Shown here one piece after another: positions 53,015 to 64,000 of a DNA stretch of 64,000 bases. The stretch comes from Malachius bipustulatus (lineage: Eukaryota > Arthropoda > Insecta > Coleoptera > Melyridae). Under the pieces are notes generated by a model. That model saw only the letters and a program-made list of their open reading frames with translations, had not been told where the DNA came from and did no database searches. Made by a program: the position numbers and the translations under genes. The stretch lies in contig OU342630.1 of NCBI GenBank assembly GCA_910589415.1, forward strand, positions 79,790,186 through 79,854,185. Direction: 5' to 3'. Each line of letters starts with the position of its first letter. The stretch's first letter is position 1.

Positions 53015-55800
53015 TATAATAATAATAATAATAAACTGTCTTTATTCCACCAATAGATGTACATTTCTTTACAAGCATCAATTATCAAGCTTAGGTATAA
53101 GGTGGAAAGGCGAAGGCCAGATAGTGTGACAAAAGCTGACACACTCCTGCTCACCTTAACCATGTATCACACTATTTAAATATACATGTACAAGAGGCGC
53201 TAGCAATAGAGCATCCACCAATACTACGTGAAAAAAACAACATAGGAATATCCCAACCCAACAAAACACCAATATTAATCACAACCATATAGTAATCTCA
53301 TCATCTTATCCCATGTGTAGATAGAGTACAATAGATAAACAAATAATACACAATAAATAAATAAACAAATAATATACAATAAATAACTCGTATGAGAGCA
53401 TGATTGAGAAATGTCTGTCATCCCAAAAACGCGCGAGCACCGAACCTCCGCGTACCCATATGCCCCAGACACCATGGCCACCCACCGAGATCACAACAAG
53501 CATTGCCTCTGATATAATTGCGAACGGTACATTCGTTTGAAAGCCCTCACAGTCGCGCCCCTCAAAGCATCAGACAAGGGATTGTAAATCTTTACAATTT
53601 GGTAGCTAAAACTAGCTTTGAAGGCTTCGGTTTTGTGAGCTGGTATAGTTAATAAACCCCTAAATCTGACGTTGAGGTTATGCACATCAGTTCTGTAAGT
53701 GATCCTATTAAGTAAGTAGGGTGGCCTCTTATAGAGCAGAAATCTATGAAAAAAGCAACCAGCATGTAGCTCTCGTCTGTTAGACATGTTGAGCCAGTTA
53801 TTTTCTTTAAGTTTATGCGTAATGTGTTGCCCGCGACGAATACCATATATGAACCTAAGGCAGGAATTCTGCAGAACCTGTATCCTACGAATATCCTCGG
53901 TACCAATACTAGGCCCATATACCATATCACAATAATTCAGTCTGGACAGAACTAATGAGTCGCAAAGTTTAGACTTAAGCTTTCTAGTCATGAAATGCCT
54001 TTTGTTATAGAGCAGCTTTAGATGGTAATAACCTTTCCTAATACATTCTGAGACATGAGACCTGAAACGCAGTGTACTATCAAATGTTACTCCCAGATTC
54101 CTGGCTTCCGATACCGTGCCGACATCAACTCCTCCCACGTTAACAACAAAATTAGGCGCCAACAGTTCGACAACACGCTGGGGACCAAATAGAATTATCT
54201 TAGTTTTAGAGCAGTTAAGGGCCAAGCAATGACCTTTAGCATAGTTCAATATGGCCTGTACGTCCAGATTGATCGTCCGCACCGCATTCTGCGCATCATC
54301 CGGACAGAAAGAGTGGTACATCTGAGTATCATCAGCATAAAGATGAACGGAGCAAGCATCAACACACTTTGGCAAGGCAAAGGTGTAAAGAATATACAGC
54401 AGAGGTCCAAGTATTGAACCCTGCGGCACCCCCGCTTTGATATTTCTCGGCACCGACAGTCTATCATCCAACTGTACCATCTGCTGCCGCCCCTCTAGAT
54501 AACTCGACAGCATAGCACAGGCATCAGAACCAAGCCCCACGTGTTGACAAATGGCAAGCAGCATGTCATGGTTTACGGTATCAAAAGCTCTACTAAAATC
54601 TAACAAAATTAATGCCGTAGCCATACCAGAATCCCTCGCTCTAAGAATATCATCTTTAACATCCAACAGAGCTGAACAACAACCATGTTTAGGGCGGAAA
54701 CCCGACTGTTTCACTGAGAGAACATTGTGTCTATCCAGATAGCAATGTAGCTGCCCACTCATGACCCTTTCCAGAATCTTTGAAAGTACCGGCAATATAC
54801 TTATCGGTCTGAAGTCTTTGTAGCATTTTGGATTTGCCTGCTTAGGTATTGGTTTTACCAACGCTATCTTCCAGACATCCGGAAAAGTGTTGGTCTCCAA
54901 GCAACAGTTTATTATGTGCGTTACATACGGAATAATGACCTCTCCACAGAGCTTGAGCATAGCCAGACTAATATCATCGTAACCTATAGAATCCGAACTA
55001 ACCGAGTAAAGCAACCTCTGAACTTCATCCGTCGAAACATAATCAAATTTAAAAGGATTGTCAACATTACCTAACCTGCTATCTCGATAGTGCGTTAATA
55101 TCTCCGAGTCCGGAGTACCAACATCGATGTCCAGATAAAAGTTATTGAAATCTCCCGGATTATTTAGGTGTTCAGGAATGTGATGTTGCTTAGGAGACTT
55201 TAAGTATTTCCAAATTGCTTTCATGTCGCAGTTAGCCAGACAGTTCTGGTAATAACTTTTTTTTTCAGATCTACATAATAAGGTCACCTGATTTCGTAAA
55301 GATTTGTAAGAGTTGAAAGACTCAATTGTTTTAGTTCGTCTCCATTTTTGATGCGCCCTATCACGTAGCCTCATCATACATCTCAGACGTTCCGTTAACC
55401 ACGGAGCATATGGTTTCGTAATTCGAATCTCTCTGCGAGGTGCATACGTGTTAAATAATTCAAGCAGACAAGAGTTGAAAAAATCAACCTTATCGTTAAC
55501 ACTATTTATGTAGAATATCCGATGAAGCGGCGCCCGTGCGAGTGCCGCAGAGAAACTCTCAGGTGCGAATCTGCGAAAATCTCTAACTACCTTGTACTTA
55601 ACCCCAGAACTCTCAACCGACAAGCGCAAGTCTATATAAATCAAGTCATGATCAAGGGGGAAAGAGGAGAGAAATGGCAAAACACTTACATGCTGGACAA
55701 GCTGCTTATTTGACACAATAGCATGATCTATGAGGGCAGTGCCACGAGTTGGGTGATCAACAACCTGCGACAACCTATTTCCAAGCCTCTCAAGTGTTAT
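53015..55800 (-). mobile_element. LINE with a 760-codon open RT frame, 5' truncated
   Basis: The frame 55,773-53,491 is uninterrupted and continues open to the left of its first Met (ITLERLGNRLS). It begins within an APE endonuclease C-terminus (DHPTRGTALIDHAIVS, PLDHDLIYIDL) and has a full RT: FRPISILPVLSKILE, GFRPKHGCCSALL, motif A LLDFSRAFDTVNHD (390-403), motif B AGVPQGSILGPLLY (447-460), motif C YADD (479-482), then a thumb and C-terminal region. The 3' UTR (53,490-53,015) ends in AATAAA and a (TTA)n tail at 53,017-53,035. Most of the endonuclease and any ORF1 are missing, so this copy cannot move itself, but the intact frame indicates recent insertion. Jockey/CR1-like. No target duplication was found. 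Confidence 0.9.
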
Positions 55801-56589
55801 GGTAATAAAAAAACAACAAAGAGTTATGAAAACTAAAACAGCTTAATGCTTATGATTATTCTTTAGACAAACGACAAAAGACGAAAATGAAATTTGTCAG
55901 ATGGTAAGGTATATTCAAATTTGGAATTAGTTAATATAAAAGAAGTCTATTTAAAAAAAAAATTAGAAATTAAAAGTGTGCAATGTCTAGACACCTATCT
56001 ATTATTATTTGGCATCAGCTTTTGCGGCTTATTGATGGTAAAAAGGATCTGAAAAAAGTGCGATAGAATCTTTGTGGAACTCATTTTAACAATTTCTGAA
56101 GATCATTAAATTTTTTTCCGAACCTGAATCAATTACTCTTTCACAGACAGATGGTTGCGTCCTCCTCTTCTGTTCAAATCGACGCTTTTGAAACTACTCG
56201 TCATCAAAACTTGTCTTGCAGTTTTTTTCGAATTCCTGGAGTTGCTTGTCTGCCTTGCATTAATACAGCTTTTGATGTCAAAAATTCATCGTTTGCTTTT
56301 TTATATAAAATTCAGAAAATGAGAATCTGCGCCATCGTACAACGTATCAGTGTTTTGGAAATCAGGAGTTTATTTAAAAAAAAAAAACAGCAAATTCTTT
56401 TAAATTTTTATATTTTACTTAAAGCCTCGTCAATTGTAACCAATCCTAAGAATTATTATTTGACAACTTGGATACTTCTCAGCTTCTCTTTCAACAGTGA
56501 AGTGAACAAAATCCACCTCTATAGGTATGTATTACCACGATGAAGGAATTCATGACCAATAAGTTGCTCACTTATTTTATTTTTCGTTC
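55801..56589. other. Non-coding stretch
   Basis: No gene recognised. The open frame at 56,151-56,543 has no domain and a mixed composition; I do not call it a gene. Confidence 0.4.
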
Positions 56590-57262
56590 TAGGCTCTCAA
56601 AAAGGCTACTGCATGGTTGGTTTCCGGGGACCTAAGCTTGCTCACGCTGTTTGAGCAACCCCTGAACACATATGAACAGCCGTTCAAATCGTTTTACTAC
56701 CCCCTCGAAAAAACTAAGACCGAAACCAACGAATCATTACGGATTCCGGGCTAACTTTACAAAATACCCAAATTGTGTGAATAGTGACGTTTTATTTATC
56801 ATCCGTTTGACCAGCTTGACCATGTTTGAACCTAAAAATTTGGTTTTACCACGTCCAGAAGAAAATATAGTTTTTTTTTAATTTTACCGTTCCGGCTAAC
56901 TTCACCTCTCTCTGAAAGATAGTGACTAGTTACCGGGGGCCGAAACTTGCTCACAGGGTTTAACCATCCTGCGAACACGTACGGTCAGCCGTTGAAATCG
57001 TTTTATCACCCCCTCGTAAAAACTAAGAGCGAAAACAACGAATTCACGCCGCTCCCAGTTAAGTTCACAAAATTTTTTAAATTGTATAATAGTGGCAATT
57101 AATGGCTCAATCCTTGACAATTATTGGACCACGTTTGACCACTGAATAAACTTGTTTGACCACGTCCAGAAGAAAATAAATATTTTTTTCCGCTTTGGCT
57201 AACTTCACGTCTCTCTGAAAGGCTAATCGTTAGTTTCCGGGGATCTAAACTTGCTCACGCGG
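56590..57262 (+). repeat. Tandem repeat, period ~305-313 bp, two and a bit units
   Basis: The phrase TTCCGGGGACCTAAGCTTGC at 56,617 returns as ACCGGGGGCCGAAACTTGCT at 56,930 and as TTCCGGGGATCTAAACTTGC at 57,233, spacing 313 and 303 bp. Within each unit CGTTTTA..ACCCCCTCG, GACCACGTCCAGAAGAAAAT and GGCTAACTTCAC follow in order. Diverged by roughly a fifth by eye. Confidence 0.85.
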
Positions 57263-57295
57263 TTTGATAGGCCGAAAGATATTCATTCCTTCTTC

Positions 57296-57585
57296 TCGTG
57301 AAGTTAGCCAGTAATAAAAAGGATAGCCTTTTTTCTTAATCTGAGATGAAAGAAAATTGTTCGATGTTCCAAAAAATCGTCACTATTACATATTTTAAAA
57401 ATTTTGTAAAGTTATCTGGGAGCGGCGTGAAGTCGTTATTTTCGCGGATAGTTTTTCCGAGGGCATGGTCAAACGATTTCAATGGCTGGTCATTCGTTTT
57501 CGGGGGATGATCAAATGTCGTGAGCAAGCTTCAATCTCCGAAAACTAACCTCCAGCCTTTCAGAGAGACGTGAAGTTGAGACGTA
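57296..57585 (-). repeat. Inverted unit of the same tandem repeat
   Basis: GTGAAGTTAGCCAG, then GGGAGCGGCGTGAA, GGTCAAACGATTTCAATGGC, GTGAGCAAGCTT and CTTTCAGAGAGACGTGAAGTT are the reverse complement of the units on the left. It follows them after ~30 bp, so the block is head-to-head. Confidence 0.8.
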
Positions 57586-58239
57586 TGTTGAAAGCAAATT
57601 TTTACCCAAAGAAAACGTTTTCCTGGTCAGGTCAGGTCAGGTCATGTTTTTATGATTTTCCATAATTAATACTGAATCGTTTTGACACTAGAAGTGCGCA
57701 AACCCACATCGAGAGTTTTTCTTCCACTTATTTGGTTTTGAATTATGTTTTCATCCTTAAGCCAAATAATTAATTCCCTTTGGATTTACTTACCAGACTG
57801 GTTTCCTAAATTTTGATATACACATTTGGTCGTGTTTTCTTCATGTTACGAGTACCTAATTATTATCAGAAATTACAGAGCTAGAATAACAAGAATGCTA
57901 ATGCATATTAGTCAAGCTTATGAATAACAATTAAAAAATGAATGAATTAAAAACAAATGATCACAAAATGAACAAGCAATAAATCGCAAACAAATGATAA
58001 ACTGTGATGTGGGACTCCATCTTTGAGGAACACTAGATGTCGGAACGATAAATCCTGTTTTATCGTTTCGACCTATGGTGTTCACTTACTGATTTTGTGC
58101 GACTAAATTTCAATTAGGAAAAAAATCGGTGCACCCCACAAATCTTCAAAACTGGTCAAAAGGGTCGCTCGACTGTATCCGCACTAAGGCCAATTTATAC
58201 GGAAAATACTTCTATAGCGGACTTCAAGCAGGGAATCAA
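57586..58239. other. Spacer with a short hairpin
   Basis: At 58,028-58,083 GAACACTAGATGTCGGAACG and ATAAA pair with TTTATCGTTTCGACCTATGG and TGTTC, an imperfect hairpin with a ~6-base loop. Otherwise nothing recognised. Confidence 0.4.
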
Positions 58240-58312
58240 CTAATCAACATATAGTAGAAACAACGGTGGCTTGAGACTCAATCCTTGCGAAATACCAAAT
58301 ACGGAAGTCTTT
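58240..58312 (-). pseudogene. Tiny RT relic (motif B)
   Basis: Minus strand reads FGISQGLSLKPPLFLLYVD, a decayed form of the RT motif B phrase GVPQGSxLGPLLF. Nothing else of the element was found around it. Confidence 0.5.
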
Positions 58313-59701
58313 TCCGACTAAACAGCTGCGAAAATGCTCTGTTAATATACATGGTGATTTGTGAATTTTGAAACATGTTAATTTGGCTATAATATCTACA
58401 GGGATCATTAGAAACTTCTAATTTTTGGGTACAACTGTAGGTACACTGTTATCTAGAAATCGATCGGCATTTGCATTCTCTAAACTTGGAAACGGAATTT
58501 TTTAGAAATTATCGAATCTGACCACATGATATTTCCCTAAAGGGATGAAGCCTTTTTCTCCCCCTTCAGCGGTACTTCCAAATCTTACCTTTGTCTCAAA
58601 ATAAAAAATAAAAATGTTCACACCTACCTTTGAAGGAGGCGGCCATTGACAGAGGTCTCAAGGATGATCGTCAAATTTGTTGAAAATAAAATTAATCACC
58701 TTGGCCTATCGAGCAGGACATGTCAGATTTAGAATGCCCCGCCCAAGTATCGATACCAAAAATAAAATTCAAAATTTAAAATGAGTTTTTTTTACAAAAA
58801 TTTTCTAATCTTTAAACAAAAAAAACCACGTTGTGTTAACCACCTACTTCAGTAATGAAAAAATCACGTCGAGTGAATTCATACTCCTGCATGACTTAGG
58901 TGACCCGTAGTACTCGTAACTCCAAAAAGAAAAATTTTTAGGATCTGTAGGTACCTTCGTACCTTTCACTATGCCTGAAATACAATAATTTAAAAAGAGA
59001 GAAAGAGAAAAGTTTCACACTAATACGCACAATTTAATAGTTTGCAGGCTTAGGTATTTTTTGCCTACACTCGAGTATTGATTTCCTTCCCTCTTGTGCA
59101 GTCAATTATTGACGAAATGTTCAAAAGTTGTACAGTCGAATAGACTTTCAATTAATTAAAAAAGAATTAGACATTCTCAAGACTTATAAAATTTCCCTAC
59201 AAAATCGTAATTAATCCGTTCTTAAAATAGTAGCAAGCAGGGCATGCTACAGGTACTCTGCAGATGGTGGAAGTTTTTAAACTTCCTCATGACTCACCCT
59301 GTATAAATATTTGCACTTACCTGGTGATTATTAGAAATTTTCAGAAAGCCTAATTTGCTCGGAGTAATAAAAATTATCAACAAGTCTTAATAAAATCTTA
59401 CCTTTCGAGCTATCAAAACGTTCTTTCTCTTTCTCTTTTCCCATAACTTTTCCGCTCATCTTTTCCATTGCGTCCGAGCCCATAAGCTTCTCTTTGGAAA
59501 TTAAAGCGACAAAGGTATGTAGGTAAAAAGCGCAATGCATGCATTTATCTAATTACGTTCATGCCTGTGAATAATAACTTTTCGCATTTGATTAATAAAT
59601 TGGGTCAACATTAATTTAAATTTTACTAATCAACTTACATTAGTAAATGACTTGCTTAATTAAATTTACAATAGAATAGTCTCCGACGCAAGGTAGCTCC
59701 C
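58313..59701. other. Non-coding stretch left of the SLC22 gene
   Basis: No gene recognised. A solo CACCCTGTATAAATA at about 59,296-59,310 matches one end of the TATACAGGG MITEs. Several TAGGTACCT-type phrases. Confidence 0.4.
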
Positions 59702-59764
59702 TCAGTATAGTTTTCCTCTTAGGCATGAGTGAACGAGTGCGGTGATTTTTGATCGAAATTCGGA
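59702..59764 (+). promoter_or_regulatory. Predicted transcript start and leader of the SLC22 gene, with a uORF
   Basis: An initiator-like TCAGTA is at 59,702-59,707, with no TATA box upstream. The leader contains a six-codon frame ATG..TGA (MSERVR) at 59,725-59,745, ending 19 bases before the main ATG. The start site is inferred. Confidence 0.35.
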
Positions 59765-62700
59765 ATGGATTTCGATGAAATTTTATCCGAGATCGGGGGA
59801 TTCGGGAAATATCAAAAACTGGTTCTTTGGTTTATCCTGATGCCGGGGACTTTCCCTTGCGGGTTCCAAGCATATAATCAGTTATTTTTAGCAGCAACGC
59901 CTGATCATTGGTGCAGGGTACCTGTACTGGATGCGTTAGAAGCAAAAGCTGCAAGAAATATAAGGTATTTTATTATTTGACTTTTTACATTTGTTAAAAA
60001 AATTGTATTCTTGAGCCCAAATGATGACGATTTTTAAGCATTAAAAGCAGGTTGAGACTTCTCATTCTTGTCTTTCTCCTCCCTAACTAAACATAAGTAT
60101 ATTGTCCACTAGGTACTGCATCGGTGCTCTACTATCTGCAGGTCCCTTTTATTAAACAGTTTTCGCGGAATTAGTCCTTGACTCTTCATACTTTGAAGGT
60201 ACCCGGTGAAACTCGTTCCCTATCTCATTCTATTCCATTTTCGTGACTCTCCCCCCTCTCATCGAATCATCCTCATCTCTATAGTGTATACTTTTCTTAT
60301 TGGACCAAGTTTCGTGGTCGTTTATTGGTGTTATACATCCTTTGAGATAAAAAAGTAGTGGTCTTGGTAATGATCCTTGATGCACTCCAACTCTAACTTT
60401 AAAGTGACTGCACGTTCTTGCAAAACGAAGTTTTTCTTTAGTGAGCTATTTTAGAGTTGTCCATAAAATTTAATGCTGTACTGTTGCTGCTTAATTTTAT
60501 GCTACCATATTTTATTAATACCTAAAGTTGCTGGATAACATGACAATAAAGTGAGTGAACCCTAGAGATTTTAGTCTAAATTTAATATTTTTATTTATTT
60601 AAATTTTTATCCTAAGATATTTTATGTAATTTCAAATACTCTGTTTTTTCCTCACTTTTAGCTGTCCTGATGATGAGGTAAGACCCGAAACCGGTTGACA
60701 AGCTAGCCATTTGTAAATTATACTCTTATGGCCAATTTTTTTTGTCTTTTCATTGACATAAGATTTAACGGCTTACAAGGGGGCAACAAAAATTAAATTT
60801 AGGTGAATAGATTTAGATTCCTCGTGAGTGGGCCACCATGACACCTCCACTGCGACCGAAGGTATATTGTGGCTCACATCTAGTCTTGCTACATTAACCC
60901 CATCAGATCAGCCTCTTTAAGGTGAATAAGTCATTAATTTCACTGATTTACTCCAAGTATGAACACTAATAAATATAATATCATAAAATATGGAATGGTC
61001 TTTCAATAGTAATTTTTTTCAAATATGCGATAAGTTTTAGGAATCCGTTATCCAACAACCTTAATCTACCTCCCTGGTTCAATTAAATTGAGACTGACTC
61101 GACTTGTTTGATTCCAGCATCCCTCTTGAAACAACCCTCGATGGCACCATCCGTTACAGCAGGTGTTTCATGTACGATAAGAAAAATACAACCCTGCTGA
61201 ATGAAAGAAACGTCTTCCTAGGTAATGATAATAAAGGTATTCCCGCGGTTCCTTGCAAGGATGGCTGGGTGTACGACGATTCCAAATACAAGAACACCGC
61301 CGTTACTAAAGTAAGTATGCTATTACGTATTTTTCTTGGACTACTTAATTCACATTCCAGTGGAATTTGGTTTGCGAGAATAATTTCCTGCCAACTCTAG
61401 CGCTCATACTGTTCGGAATTGGTGGCCTGGTCGGGAACTACATCTTCGGGTACCTTCAAGATGGCATGGGGAGGAAGCCTTCGTTTTTTATTTATCTACT
61501 TATCCAGTGTATATTTGGAATCACGACGATATTTGCCGATTCTTTTACTATGTGGATGATTTTAAGGGTTGGTGTTGGTTTCACTGTTCCAGCTATTTTA
61601 GGCACTCCGATTATATTAGGTCAGTTTCTATAATAATAATTCTAAACTATTGAAATTAGAGATTGTTATTTTTCAGCAATTGAACTGGTTAGACCTAAAT
61701 TCCGGACTATAGTTACAATTCTAATTAACATTTCCTATTCGTTGGCGCTAATTTCCTTGTCAATAATAGTTTACTATGTCAGAGACTGGAAAATGCTTTC
61801 TCTGGCCACTTCTTTGCCATTTATAGCATTTTTCTTTTACTGGCCTTGCTTACCAGAAAGTCCAAGGTGGCTCATGTCGAAAGGAAGATTTGAAGAAGCG
61901 GAAGCGATTCTGAAAAAAATTGCTAGGTAACTTTAATAATAATTACCTTGGAGTCTTTATCAATACTTGAATATTTTATGATATTTTTTAAGAGTAAATG
62001 GAAAATCTTACTCAGGAAGACTAACGGAAGACCAGCTCTTAAAGAAGAATCTTCTGACCGATCAATCGGGCTTTGATGTGAATTACGGAATCTTAGATCT
62101 CTTCAAGACGCCCAATTTGAGATGGAAGACTATTATTATAACATTTATCTGGTTTACAAATACGAGCGTTTATGTGGGGCTTTCATATTACGCCCCTGCT
62201 CTAAATGGGGACGATTTCCTGAACTTTTTCCTAGCTGGATTAGTTGAGTTACCTACTTACATATTTCTTTGGCCGTTCATGGAGAAAAGAGGAAGGAAAT
62301 GGACTTTGTGTGTCAGCATGATCGTGGGTGGAACTGCCTGTCTGGCTACATATTTTGTTAACGATGGTATGTATCTAATCTTTTCTAATCCAAATTTTTT
62401 CCCAATGATTCCCAAACAATCAGTAAAAATTAATAATTTTACAGATCAAGTCATCACCCTGGGACTCTACTGCATTGGAAAAATGGGAATATCCTCTTCT
62501 TTCGTCGTACTACCACTGATGGCAGCCGAGTTATACCCAACAGTTGTGAGAGGTTTGGGAATCAGTCTGAGCTCCGTTGTGGGGATGCTGGGCCCTGTTT
62601 TCATACCTCTAGTTAATTACCTGGTGAGTTATAATTTTTTATCCTTCCATTTTATGAAATTTCTGATTTCAGGGCTCAAATATGATGACACTACCGTTAA

Positions 62701-62843
62701 TTATTATGGGTGTGATATTACTGTTTGGCGCCTTTAGTGCGCTTTTATTGCCAGAGACTCTGAACAAGCACCTACCCCAAACAATTGAAGATGCCGAGAA
62801 GCAGGGATTTGCTAGTTTTAAATGTTTTGCTTCAAAGAAATGA
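59765..62843 (+). CDS. SLC22-type organic ion transporter (MFS), seven exons, 541 aa
   Basis: Plasma-membrane carrier of the major facilitator superfamily. Exons: 59,765-59,964, 61,118-61,310, 61,361-61,619, 61,677-61,926, 61,993-62,366, 62,445-62,623, 62,673-62,843; all GT-AG and in frame, 541 aa, the usual length. The N-terminus [18 protein letters not shown] is the SLC22 opening, followed by TM1 and a Cys-containing outer loop. The MFS signature [10 protein letters not shown] lies at 161-170, with motif [12 protein letters not shown] at 277-288 after TM6; [16 protein letters not shown] follows TM12. Related insect proteins are annotated organic cation or carcinine transporters; the substrate cannot be told from sequence. 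Start chosen by the family N-terminus and the ATG after a stop-limited leader. Polyadenylation signals AATAAA at 63,103 and 63,116. Intron 1 (59,965-61,117) carries LINE debris. Confidence 0.93.
60345..60430 (-). pseudogene. RT micro-relic in intron 1 of the SLC22 gene
   Basis: Minus strand reads [23 protein letters not shown] motif B in the GVHQGS form typical of RTE-like elements. No further motif could be read around it. Confidence 0.5.
60815..60925 (-). repeat. LINE 3' UTR piece in intron 1, same family as 26,390-26,710
   Basis: On the minus strand AAAGAGGCTGATCTGATGGG, GGTTAATGTAGCA, GTGAGCCACAATA and GGCCCACTCACGAGGAATC match 26,580-26,690. It ends in an AATCTAAATCTATT tail. Only the 3' terminus is present. 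Confidence 0.75.
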
Positions 62844-63038
62844 ATTAAGTCACAGCTAAGCCGTATAATAATTATATCTTCAGCAAAGATGGGATGTTTA
62901 AAAAGGAAAATATTGTTTCATGCAGTTTAGCTCTGAAGTTGTCTGGAATGCGCGTATATGAGGCGTTCTTCAATCATAACTCCTGGATAAGTAAAATGAA
63001 ACAAGTTGCACTTATAATTTACTTATATAAAATCGTTA

Positions 63039-63121
63039 TTTATTTATAACTCGAATAACTCCTTATTGATAAATGTACATTTCATGATTACAACAAACGA
63101 TAAATAAAATACTGCAATAAA
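63039..63121. terminator. Facing polyadenylation signals of two converging genes
   Basis: On the plus strand AATAAA occurs at 63,103-63,108 and 63,116-63,121, the first canonical signals after the SLC22 stop. On the minus strand the first AATAAA after the myosin stop is at 63,044-63,039. Use of these signals would make the two 3' UTRs overlap by some tens of bases. Confidence 0.5.
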
Positions 63122-63172
63122 CTCAAAGCCTGTAAAATTTGATAAAAAAAATAAATACAAACTCAATAAAAA

Positions 63173-63991
63173 TCATGTGTTCTTCAATTCGAGAAACTGG
63201 AAAGGCACATGGAACGTTAAATGCTTATGTTCTACAATCAAATGGCCGCGTTTATGGGAAGTACCTACAACTAAAACTGTTTCACCCTTGAGTAACATGT
63301 TACCGTCCTTATTGCTCTCTTCGGGGTAATTCATTTTCATCAGCCTGGTCTGGGGATACCCCAATTTATTATTCCCAGTAACAGTGTAGGAACGACTGGG
63401 AGGAACCGGTGGAGGCCGCTCCAGATCCAAACTGAAGAGATTACAAGTCTTCTGAATCACTTTCGAATCGAACTTCTCGTTCAGGTCTGGCGGCGGAGTC
63501 CCAGCGATAGGTTGCGGTCGAGGCCTTGTGATAGTACCAGAATTCCCACTCAACAATCTAGAACTACCAGTAGTACCAACACCACCACCACCACCGGTAC
63601 CATTATTATTAACCGTAATTGCACTTTTCTCTTTCTTCAGCACTGATGTTCTTAGCCTACACTGCCACCCTCGCCATGTCGATTGAATTAAAGTTGCTGC
63701 TCTCTCCCTCGTTTCATTCCTCGATCTCTCCAAATGCTGCCTGATCCCTTCACTTAAGAAAATATGCTTCTTCCCGATCTCCCAATTAATCGACATGGGT
63801 GAAGGGAGGTTTTGAGTCTTCGAGATCGACTCCACGACGTGCTGTGCGATTATGTAACAATTATCCACGATTTTATCATCAGTCCTGTACAGCCTCGCAG
63901 ATGGCACTAAGAGTTTATACCGAGCGTTAAAGGCCTTGAAGCGCATCCTATGCGGATACCCACCAGCCATCAAGTTTACTGTTTCTAGCAC
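63173..63991 (-). CDS. Unconventional myosin, last exon (converter, IQ motif, tail); probably Dachs-like
   Basis: Minus-strand last coding exon of a myosin heavy chain, stop at 63,175-63,173. It starts in the motor's C-terminal part (VLETVNLMAGGYPHRMRFKA, then NWEIGKKHIFLSEGIRQHLE, the relay-converter end), followed by one IQ motif (AATLIQSTWRGWQCR, about residues 99-113), a Gly/Thr-rich low-complexity stretch, a proline-rich PPPVPPSR, and a compact C-terminus ending HVPFQFLELKNT. A single IQ with a short tail of this type recalls insect Dachs, the atypical myosin acting at the membrane downstream of Fat in Hippo and planar polarity signalling; that assignment is from memory of the family. 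CTGCAG/GTG at 63,996-63,989 may be an acceptor, but the frame also stays open to the window edge. Motor core lies beyond 64,000. Confidence 0.85.
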   Translation of the reverse strand: MLETVNLMAGGYPHRMRFKAFNARYKLLVPSARLYRTDDKIVDNCYIIAQHVVESISKTQNLPSPMSINWEIGKKHIFLSEGIRQHLERSRNETRERAATLIQSTWRGWQCRLRTSVLKKEKSAITVNNNGTGGGGGVGTTGSSRLLSGNSGTITRPRPQPIAGTPPPDLNEKFDSKVIQKTCNLFSLDLERPPPVPPSRSYTVTGNNKLGYPQTRLMKMNYPEESNKDGNMLLKGETVLVVGTSHKRGHLIVEHKHLTFHVPFQFLELKNT

Positions 63992-64000
63992 CTGCAGGGA

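Noticed and set aside
56151..56543. 130-codon plus-strand frame
   Set aside because: Cysteine/serine-rich start and a poly-Lys stretch from an A-run; no domain, no splice or promoter context.

Overview
The window is a piece of an animal nuclear genome, almost certainly insect. The genes are split by spliceosomal introns with GT-AG borders, the gene content is animal (type I fatty acid synthase, an SLC22-type carrier, an unconventional myosin), and the space between genes is AT-rich and full of non-LTR retrotransposon relics and short inverted-repeat elements. A hemipteran such as a scale insect or mealybug would fit, but no sequence seen here settles the order, so this is only an impression.

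Left end (1-7512, minus strand): most of a fatty acid synthase gene. Six coding exons join in frame into 2317 codons covering KS, MAT, DH, the central region, ER, KR, ACP and most of the thioesterase. The catalytic motifs I looked for are intact: KS, MAT and DH, the KR Ser and Tyr, the ACP phosphopantetheine serine, and the TE serine. The last ~100 or so residues lie beyond position 1. A splice acceptor just upstream of the ATG shows that the 5' UTR is split. A GC-rich island at about 15,950-16,280, with a TATA-like box, an initiator and a good splice donor at 15,793, is the best candidate for promoter and first exon, which would make the first intron about 8 kb.

Middle (about 7.5-59.7 kb): no convincing host gene. 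It holds at least eight distinct foldback or MITE-like elements, several with near-perfect arms; one tRNA-derived SINE with a 14-bp target duplication; relics of at least seven LINEs, one with a 760-codon open reading frame and one inserted inside a MITE; a Tc1/mariner-type transposase relic; a possible THAP-domain relic; and a ~305-bp tandem repeat followed by an inverted copy. Two small protein-like pieces (24,937-25,119 minus and 36,975-37,032 plus) are not explained.

Right end: a seven-exon SLC22-type organic ion transporter gene (59,765-62,843, plus, 541 aa) converges on the last exon of an unconventional myosin, probably Dachs-like (63,173-63,991, minus). Their predicted 3' UTRs overlap. 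The three host genes share no evident pathway, and nothing here behaves as an operon or a defence or biosynthetic cluster.
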